A DNA stretch of 27,233 nt from JAXHUH01 sp034211175 (GTDB taxonomy: Bacteria; Actinomycetota; Acidimicrobiia; Acidimicrobiales; CAIXPF01), in NCBI GenBank assembly GCA_034211175.1, contig JAXHUH010000023.1, positions 1 through 27,233 of the forward strand, given 5' to 3'. Numbering within the stretch: position 1 is the first letter of the stretch; each line of letters begins with the position of its first letter. Positions 22,340-27,233 of the stretch are shown here, one piece after another. A model generated the notes under the pieces. The model was given only the letters and a program-made list of their open reading frames with translations, ran no database searches and was not told the DNA's origin. Made by a program: the position numbers and the translations under genes.

Positions 22340-23258
22340 TCTCGGCGGCGCCGACGACGCCGGCGTCGTCGCCGAGGACCGATGCGGCGAACGAGCGCTC
22401 GTCGGGGGCGTGGAGGATGTACGGCGCCGTGGCCTCGCCGATCCGGTCGGCCAGGGGCTGGCCGAGCTTCTCGGCCATCCCGCCGCCGAGGATCACCCGG
22501 TCGACGTCCAACAGGTTGATCGACGCACCGATGGCGACGCCGAGCGCGGCGATCGCCTCGTCGATGAGCTTGTGGGCGAGCTCGTCACCCTCGTCGAGCG
22601 CGTCGGACCACACCGACGAGGTCAGCGCCTCCTTGCCCTTCTCGTCGCGGATGCGGAACAGCGCGGTGTGCTTGCCGTTGGCCGCCCACATCTCGGCGGT
22701 GTGGCCCATCGACCGGCGACCCGCGTACGCCTCGACGCAACCGCGGCGGCCGCAGCCGCACATGGCGCCGCCGGGGCGCACGCAGATGTGGCCGAACTCG
22801 CCGGCCGAGCCCCGGATGCCCTCGTAGAGCTTGCCGTCGAGGACCATGCCGGCTCCGACGCCGGTGCCGAGCCAGACGCCGAGGAGGTGGCGGAAGCCCT
22901 TGCCGGCACCGGCCTTCCACTCCCCCAGCAGGCCGACGGTGGCGTCGTTGCCGAGCACGACCCGGCAACCGAGGCGCTTCTCCAACATGTCGACGATCGG
23001 CGTCGTCCGCTGCCAGCCGACGAGGTTCGGGGCCGAGAACACCTCACCCTCGTGGACGATGCCGGGGATGCCGATGCCGACCGCGTCGGGTCGGTGGTCG
23101 AGCTTGTCGACGAGCTCGCCGACCGTGTCGAGGAGCTCGTCGACCGAGCGCGGCGTGCGGCGCTTGTGCCGCTTCACGACGCGACGGTGGCCGTCCACCT
23201 CGCCGACCTGGATGTTGGTGCCTCCGACGTCGACACCGACAACTCGCTCCACGCGCAC
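22314..23258 (-). CDS. ROK-family glucokinase
   Basis: Phosphorylates glucose (or a related sugar) with ATP, feeding glycolysis. From GTG 23258 it has 314 residues: ATP-phosphate loop DVGGTN (10-15), GIGIPG, catalytic Asp105 (GNDATVG), GTGVGAGM, substrate motif SAGEFGH (Glu154, His157), the ROK zinc motif CGCGRRGC with Cys167, Cys169 and Cys174, and GGGMAEKLG near the end. GTG 23258 is preferred over the longer frame because GGAG lies 7 bases upstream and the extra residues are only Arg-rich. No DNA-binding head, so an enzyme rather than a repressor. Confidence 0.93.
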   Translation of the reverse strand: MRVERVVGVDVGGTNIQVGEVDGHRRVVKRHKRRTPRSVDELLDTVGELVDKLDHRPDAVGIGIPGIVHEGEVFSAPNLVGWQRTTPIVDMLEKRLGCRVVLGNDATVGLLGEWKAGAGKGFRHLLGVWLGTGVGAGMVLDGKLYEGIRGSAGEFGHICVRPGGAMCGCGRRGCVEAYAGRRSMGHTAEMWAANGKHTALFRIRDEKGKEALTSSVWSDALDEGDELAHKLIDEAIAALGVAIGASINLLDVDRVILGGGMAEKLGQPLADRIGEATAPYILHAPDERSFAASVLGDDAGVVGAAEIARSVPLD

Positions 23259-23465
23259 CCCCGTGCTCCGCGACCGTGCTCTGCGTGCCCGGCCATTGTG
23301 GCGCACCGCAGTGGCCGCGGCGGGGTCGTCGTGCGGAAACCCCTCGTGGTGCGCGGCGCCGCGAGCGTATCGTCGCGGTCGTGCGCTCCACGCCGACCAT
23401 CACCGGTCCGATGATGCGGCCCCCCACGGGGTCGGCATCGCGCGCACGTAGGTAGCGATCCGCAC

Positions 23466-23521
23466 GGCCCCGGGGAACCGGGGCCGACGCCGATCGGCTC
23501 GTCACCGCGTTCCCCAGGGCC
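23466..23521 (+). promoter_or_regulatory. Leader with two mutually exclusive folds before the MetRS paralogue
   Basis: GGCCCCGG (23466-23473) pairs perfectly with CCGGGGCC (23478-23485) around GGAA. The same left strand, extended to 23466-23478, also pairs over 12 of 13 positions with GTTCCCCAGGGCC (23509-23521). The second fold ends 6 bases before the AGGGAG ribosome site (23527-23532). The two folds cannot coexist. No T-box consensus was recognised. Confidence 0.5.
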
Positions 23522-23539
23522 TCACCAGGGAGAACGAAC

Positions 23540-25036
23540 ATGACGACGACCTACCTGACCGTGGCCATCCCCTACGTGAACGCCCAGCCGCACCTCGGCT
23601 ACGCGTACGAGCTCGTCCTGGCCGACATCGTCGCCCGCGCGTGTCGACTCGACGGCGTCGACGTGCGCCTCCTCGGCGGCACCGACGACCAGTCGCTGAA
23701 GAACGTGCTCGCCGCCGAGGCCGCCGGCGTCCCGGTCCGGGACTTCGTCGACGGCCACGCCCGCCGCTTCGAGGAGCTGGGCGGGTGCCTCGACGTGAGC
23801 TTCGACGACTTCATCCGCACGAGCGCCGACGCCCGCCACGTCCCCGCGGTCCATCGCCTGTGGCACGCGGCGCTCGAGAACGGCGACCTGTACCGCAGGG
23901 CGTACGAGGGGGACTACTGCGTCGGCTGCGAAGAGTTCCTGGCCGACAGCGAGCTCGTCGACGGTCGGTGCCCCGAGCACGACCGACCCGTCGAGCACCT
24001 CGCCGAGGAGAACTGGTTCTTCCGCCTGTCCCGCTACCAGGACCGGCTCGGGGACCTGATCAGCTCCGGCGCCCTCCGGATCACCCCGACGGCCTACCGC
24101 AACGAGGTCCTCGCGTTCGTGCGCTCCGGGCTCGAGGACATCAGCGTGTCGCGCTCCGTGGAGCGGGCCCGCGGCTGGGGCGTCCCGGTGCCGAACGACC
24201 CGACCCAGGTGATCTACGTCTGGTTCGACGCCCTGACCAACTACCTCAGCGCGCTGCGCTTCGGGGAGCCGGACAGCGCCGACCACCGCCGATGGTGGAG
24301 CGGCGCACAAGAGCGCACGCACGTCGTGGGCAAGGGCATCCTCCGCTTCCACGCCGTGTACTGGCCTGCGTTCCTCCTGTCCGCCGGCGAGCGGCCGCCG
24401 AGCCACATCCGGGTCCACCCGTACCTCACGATCGGTGGGCGCAAGATCTCCAAGTCGGGAGGCGCCCGGCTCGACCCGGTGGACGTCGCGTCCGCGTGCG
24501 GCACCGACGTGGTGCGGTGGTGGTTCTGCCGCGACGTCGCGGAGAGCGCCGACACCGACGTGACGATCGAGCGGCTGGTCGACCGCGCGAACACGGACCT
24601 CGTCGGAGGCGTCGGCAACGTGGTCGGACGTGTCGTCGGCCTCGTCCACCGCCTCCGGGACGGCGCGCCGCCCCGGCCCGACGCGGGTCCGCTCGACGCG
24701 GTCGCCGACCTGCCCGTGCGCACACGCCGGTTGCTGCGAGCGTTCGAGCTCCGCCACGCCGCCCGGGAGATCGTCGACGCCGTCGGCGTGCTCAACCGGG
24801 ACCTCGAGGCGACCGCACCGTGGCGCCTCGCGCACGAGCCCGCGGCCGCGGACCGACTCGACGCCGTCTTGTCCCGGCAGCTCGCGACCGCTCGGATCAT
24901 CGCGGAGGCGCTCACGCCGATCACGCCGACCCTGGCCGACCGGGCGCGACGCCAGCTCACCGCCGGGCCGGCGCTCCCGCCACCGGAGCCCCTGGTGCCA
25001 CGCCTCGTGGCCGTCCGGACACCCGCCCTCGGCTGA
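23540..25036 (+). CDS. Methionyl-tRNA synthetase paralogue (class I)
   Basis: A 498-residue class I aminoacyl-tRNA synthetase of the MetG family. Motifs: HLGY at 18-21 (the HIGH site), GTDDQSLKN at 48-55 where standard MetRS has GTDEHG, a zinc-knuckle-like CVGC...C..H (Cys127, Cys130, Cys144, His147), IYVWFDALTNY, GKGILRFHAVYWPA, and KISKS at 302-306 (the KMSKS site). A helical anticodon-binding part follows; there is no C-terminal EMAP/tRNA-binding domain. The divergent GTDDQ loop suggests a second MetRS, perhaps for drug tolerance or a special role, rather than the housekeeping copy; this is inference. AGGGAG 7 bases before the ATG fixes the start. Confidence 0.85.
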   Translation: MTTTYLTVAIPYVNAQPHLGYAYELVLADIVARACRLDGVDVRLLGGTDDQSLKNVLAAEAAGVPVRDFVDGHARRFEELGGCLDVSFDDFIRTSADARHVPAVHRLWHAALENGDLYRRAYEGDYCVGCEEFLADSELVDGRCPEHDRPVEHLAEENWFFRLSRYQDRLGDLISSGALRITPTAYRNEVLAFVRSGLEDISVSRSVERARGWGVPVPNDPTQVIYVWFDALTNYLSALRFGEPDSADHRRWWSGAQERTHVVGKGILRFHAVYWPAFLLSAGERPPSHIRVHPYLTIGGRKISKSGGARLDPVDVASACGTDVVRWWFCRDVAESADTDVTIERLVDRANTDLVGGVGNVVGRVVGLVHRLRDGAPPRPDAGPLDAVADLPVRTRRLLRAFELRHAAREIVDAVGVLNRDLEATAPWRLAHEPAAADRLDAVLSRQLATARIIAEALTPITPTLADRARRQLTAGPALPPPEPLVPRLVAVRTPALG

Positions 25037-25083
25037 CGGACGCGGGTGCCTTCGTCCGGCGGTCCGTCCGCCCGATGCGGACC
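25037..25083. terminator. Possible bidirectional terminator between convergent genes
   Basis: The 47-base gap between the MetRS paralogue and the LLM gene contains CGGAC...GTCCG and GGCGG-TCCGT-CCGCC hairpins. Both stems are only about 5 bp, so the call rests mainly on position. Confidence 0.3.
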
Positions 25084-25965
25084 TCAGACCTTGGAGGCGA
25101 CCTCGCGCATGAAGGTGCGCCAGCGAGCGATGAGGCCGTCGACGCTGCGGTCGGCCCAGCTGAGCATCATCTCGTCGAGGCCCGCCTCGGCGTAGGCGGC
25201 GAGGTCGGCGGCCATCTCCCGGGTCGAGCCGGTCAGCGGCGCCCGGCCGTTGGCCCGGGCCTCGGTCCGCCCACCGGGCATGTGGCGCATGATCACCGGC
25301 CCCGGTGAGCGTCCGGCCTCGTCGCAGCGCCGCCGGTAGTCGGCGACCCCCACGCCGAGGTCGGCCGGCGACAGGTTGATCGGGTGCCAGCCGTCGCCGA
25401 GCTGCGCGGCCCGCCGGACCGACACCGCGGCGTTGCCCCCGACCACAAGCGGGATCGTGCCCCGTCGGCCGGGCGCCGCCTTCGGGAACGACCGGACGTC
25501 GCGGTAGGTCGTGAACTCACCGTCGTAGGCCGACGTCTCGGTCTCCCACAGGTTGCGAATGACCGCCAGCGCCTCGTCGGTGCGCGCGCCCCGCTCGGCG
25601 AACGGCACGCCGAGCGCGTCGAACTCCGCCTCGAGCCAGCCCGCGCCGACGCCGACGGCGAGGCGCCCACCACAGAGCACGTCGACCGACGACAGGAACT
25701 TCGCGGTGAACACCGGGTTCCGGTACGGGAGGATGAGCACGCTGGTGCCCAGCGTGACGTGGTCGGTCTCCGAGGCCAACCACGCGAGCAGCGCCAGCGG
25801 CTCGACCAGGTTCTCGGGGATGTAGTCCGAGCCGGTGGGGACGATCACGTGGTCGCTCACCCAGATCCCGTCGAAGCCGAGGTCCTCGGCGGCGCGGGCC
25901 ATGGAGCGGAGCGCGGTCGGGGTGGCGAACTGGTTGGCCTGGGGAATGGCGATCGAGTAGCGCAC
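25084..25965 (-). CDS. LLM-class F420-dependent oxidoreductase
   Basis: A 293-residue TIM-barrel oxidoreductase of the luciferase-like monooxygenase family; the actinobacterial short form usually uses coenzyme F420. Motifs: DLGFDGIWVSDHV, TLGTSVLILPYRNPVFTAKFLSSVD, GRLAVGVGAGWLEAEFDALGVPF, PLVVGGNA and the late EAGLDEMML. The substrate is unknown. The GTG at 25965 gives the conserved N-terminal strand (RYSIAIPQ). It lies 74 bases after the crotonase stop in the same direction, so they may be co-transcribed. Confidence 0.92.
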   Translation of the reverse strand: MRYSIAIPQANQFATPTALRSMARAAEDLGFDGIWVSDHVIVPTGSDYIPENLVEPLALLAWLASETDHVTLGTSVLILPYRNPVFTAKFLSSVDVLCGGRLAVGVGAGWLEAEFDALGVPFAERGARTDEALAVIRNLWETETSAYDGEFTTYRDVRSFPKAAPGRRGTIPLVVGGNAAVSVRRAAQLGDGWHPINLSPADLGVGVADYRRRCDEAGRSPGPVIMRHMPGGRTEARANGRAPLTGSTREMAADLAAYAEAGLDEMMLSWADRSVDGLIARWRTFMREVASKV

Positions 25966-26022
25966 GGTCGGGGTCGTCTCCCTGGTTCGTCGGCGGCGTG
26001 TGACGTCGGGGCCACCAAGCGG

Positions 26023-26054
26023 TCAGCGGTTCCGGAACCTCAGCGGTTCTGGAA
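26023..26054. repeat. Duplicated gene tail with palindrome after the crotonase gene
   Basis: TCAGCGGTTCTGGAA at 26040-26054 (complement of the crotonase stop and last codons) is copied with one change at 26023-26037, a 17-base period. The copy forms the perfect palindrome GGTTCCGGAACC (26028-26039). Confidence 0.7.
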
Positions 26055-26843
26055 GACGGTGGGCTCGGGCGAGAAGAAGCCGTCCATCGCCCGGCGGGCG
26101 TCCTCGGTCATCGACGACAGGATCTGGTTGCGGTTCTCGAGGTCGATGCCGGCCCGCAGCGAGCCCGTCTCGAGGTTGGACCACATCACCTCCTTGGTCA
26201 TCCACACGCCGAACGGGCTGTTCGCCTTGATGCGCTCGGCGACCTCGAGCGCCGCCTCCATGAGGGCGTCGTCGTCGACCAGCTCGGTGACCAGGCCGAG
26301 GCGGTCGGCCTCCTCCGCGTCGAACACCCGACCGGTCAGCATCAGCTCGAACGCCCGGGACGCCCCGATGAGGCGGGGCAGCATCCAGCTCACGCCGATG
26401 TCGCAGCCGGAGAGGCCGAGGCGGACGAACGCGGTGCCGAACTTGGCGGAGCGGGCGCAGATCCGCACGTCGGACGCGAGCGCCATGGCGAAGCCGCCGC
26501 CGGCGCACGGCCCGTTGATGGCGGCGATGATCGGCTGGCGGATCGACCGGAAGTGGGGCACGAGCTCGGCGATGAACTGCTGGACGGCGAGGCCCTGCTG
26601 GGGCCGACCGAGGTTCTCGGTCCCGGGGATCTGACCGAAGCCGCCGAGGTCGAGCCCGGCGCAGAAGCCCCGGCCCTCGCCGGTGAGGATCACGGCCCGG
26701 CAGTCGTGGTCGGCGTCGATGGCATCGAGCGCGTCGTGCAGCTCACGCACCAGGTCGTAGGTGATGGCGTTGAGCTTGGCCGGCCGGTTGAACGTGAGCT
26801 GGGTCACGGCCTCGGCGGGCTGGCTGATCTCGATGTTGGCCAC
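26040..26843 (-). CDS. Crotonase-fold (enoyl-CoA hydratase/isomerase family) protein
   Basis: A 267-residue acyl-CoA-binding protein: FNRPAKLNAI, oxyanion-hole segments GRGFCAGLDL and NGPCAGGGFAMALASDVRI, and GLSGCDIGVSWMLPRLIGASRAFELMLTGR. The two glutamates of true enoyl-CoA hydratase (in GGGCE and FGQPE) are replaced by Phe here (GGGF and FGTAF), so simple hydration is unlikely; the Asp in GCDIG may take part in another reaction. The GTG at 26843 is preferred to the longer frame because the extra residues are basic and unconserved; a ribosome site (AAGGA) lies about 11 bases upstream. Confidence 0.88.
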   Translation of the reverse strand: MANIEISQPAEAVTQLTFNRPAKLNAITYDLVRELHDALDAIDADHDCRAVILTGEGRGFCAGLDLGGFGQIPGTENLGRPQQGLAVQQFIAELVPHFRSIRQPIIAAINGPCAGGGFAMALASDVRICARSAKFGTAFVRLGLSGCDIGVSWMLPRLIGASRAFELMLTGRVFDAEEADRLGLVTELVDDDALMEAALEVAERIKANSPFGVWMTKEVMWSNLETGSLRAGIDLENRNQILSSMTEDARRAMDGFFSPEPTVFQNR

Positions 26844-27233
26844 GGGTCGTGCGGTCCTTTCCTCCGTGCGCCGGCCCGGCAACCACCGGGCGGGTGCACA
26901 CGATCGAACGTTCGCTCAGCGGCATGCACTGTGCTGGTGGAGCGGGTCGCCGGTCCAATCGACGCGACTCCCCGCCGCCCGCCCGGTGCGGGCCGCTCAT
27001 TGGTCGACCATGGGGGTGGTGATCGTGTTGGAGTAGCGGTTGCCCGCTCGGAACGTCAGGGGACGGCCAGGCGCGCGTGCTGTGTCGACGGCCAGGCTGA
27101 GTATCGCCGCCTCTGACGTGCCGAGGCCTCGCGACCGCCTTCAAGGACATGCCCGACCGAGGGCCGAACAATGAGCTAGCGGCTACGAGGCCTCGACTCC
27201 GACGAGTGATTCCACCACCCGTCAGTCAAGGAG
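26844..27233. other. Non-coding region at the window end
   Basis: 390 bases upstream of the crotonase gene with no convincing gene on either strand; frames here have mixed third positions and unremarkable translations. Visible are the palindrome CGAACGTTCG (26905-26914) and two copies of CGAGGCCTCG (27122-27131 and 27186-27195). The GC content is visibly lower near the right edge. Confidence 0.5.
26905..26914. promoter_or_regulatory. Possible TetR-type operator upstream of the crotonase gene
   Basis: CGAACGTTCG, a 10-base perfect palindrome in GATCGAACGTTCGCTC, lies about 62 bases before the GTG. Its GAACGTTC core resembles operators of TetR-family regulators that control acyl-CoA genes in actinomycetes. 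No regulator gene is in the window. Confidence 0.35.

Noticed and set aside
23466..23521. T-box riboswitch before the MetRS paralogue
   Set aside because: ACCGCG is present, but the conserved AGGGTGG part and a stem I with specifier loop were not recognisable.
26553..27171. Possible genes in the final 390 bases
   Set aside because: Frames on both strands are extensions of crotonase shadows, with no ribosome site, motif or coding-style third positions.

Overview
The window is a very GC-rich (roughly 70% or more), gene-dense chromosomal segment. Protein families and style point to an actinomycete, most likely of the Acidimicrobiia type. Supporting signs are an F420-type LLM oxidoreductase, a YlbL-like Lon-domain PDZ protease, a long-form LeuA, GTG starts, and several start codons placed 6-9 bases after a TANNNT -10 box, as in leaderless transcripts. 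No tRNA, rRNA, CRISPR array, prophage or insertion sequence was seen. The placement is inferred from family content, not from a marker gene.

Layout. 1-2700 (minus): class II fructose-bisphosphate aldolase; upstream of it a lipoprotein with a four-base-overlapping 54-residue membrane protein. 2700-2940: an array of hairpin repeats with compensatory base changes. 2940-6003 (minus): a tightly coupled operon of 5-formyltetrahydrofolate cyclo-ligase, a LemA-like protein, and an alpha/beta-hydrolase lipoprotein with a C-terminal PDZ domain that probably starts at CTG. 6026-9578 (plus): a leucine leader peptide ending Leu-Leu-Leu-Val, two perfect hairpins, leuA, and a RelA/SpoT-type alarmone synthetase that lacks the HD hydrolase domain and has a reading-frame break near its 5' end. 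9600-11025: a PLP aminotransferase (minus) whose 3' end has been copied in tandem downstream. 11096-14762 (plus): an LPXTG surface protein with a strong terminator, a YlbL-like protease, an HtrA-like protease and a 77-residue protein. 14883-18747: a VOC protein (minus), a dienelactone-hydrolase-like protein, an acetolactate-synthase-like ThDP enzyme and a hemolysin III family membrane protein (plus). 18773-23258 (minus): class V aminotransferase, TypA/BipA and a ROK-type glucokinase, with a second gene-tail tandem array beside the kinase. 23540-25036 (plus): a methionyl-tRNA synthetase paralogue behind a leader with two competing folds. 25084-26843 (minus): an LLM oxidoreductase and a crotonase-fold protein lacking both usual glutamates. 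The last 390 bases hold no gene I can support.

Themes. Most genes are core metabolism (glycolysis, folate, leucine, stringent response) or envelope quality control (three PDZ proteins, LemA, sortase substrate). The most unusual signals are non-coding. At three loci the stop codon and last few codons of a gene are repeated just downstream, each time next to a palindrome whose one arm is the gene tail. A separate hairpin array shows covariation. The leuA and metRS-paralogue leaders look like RNA switches.
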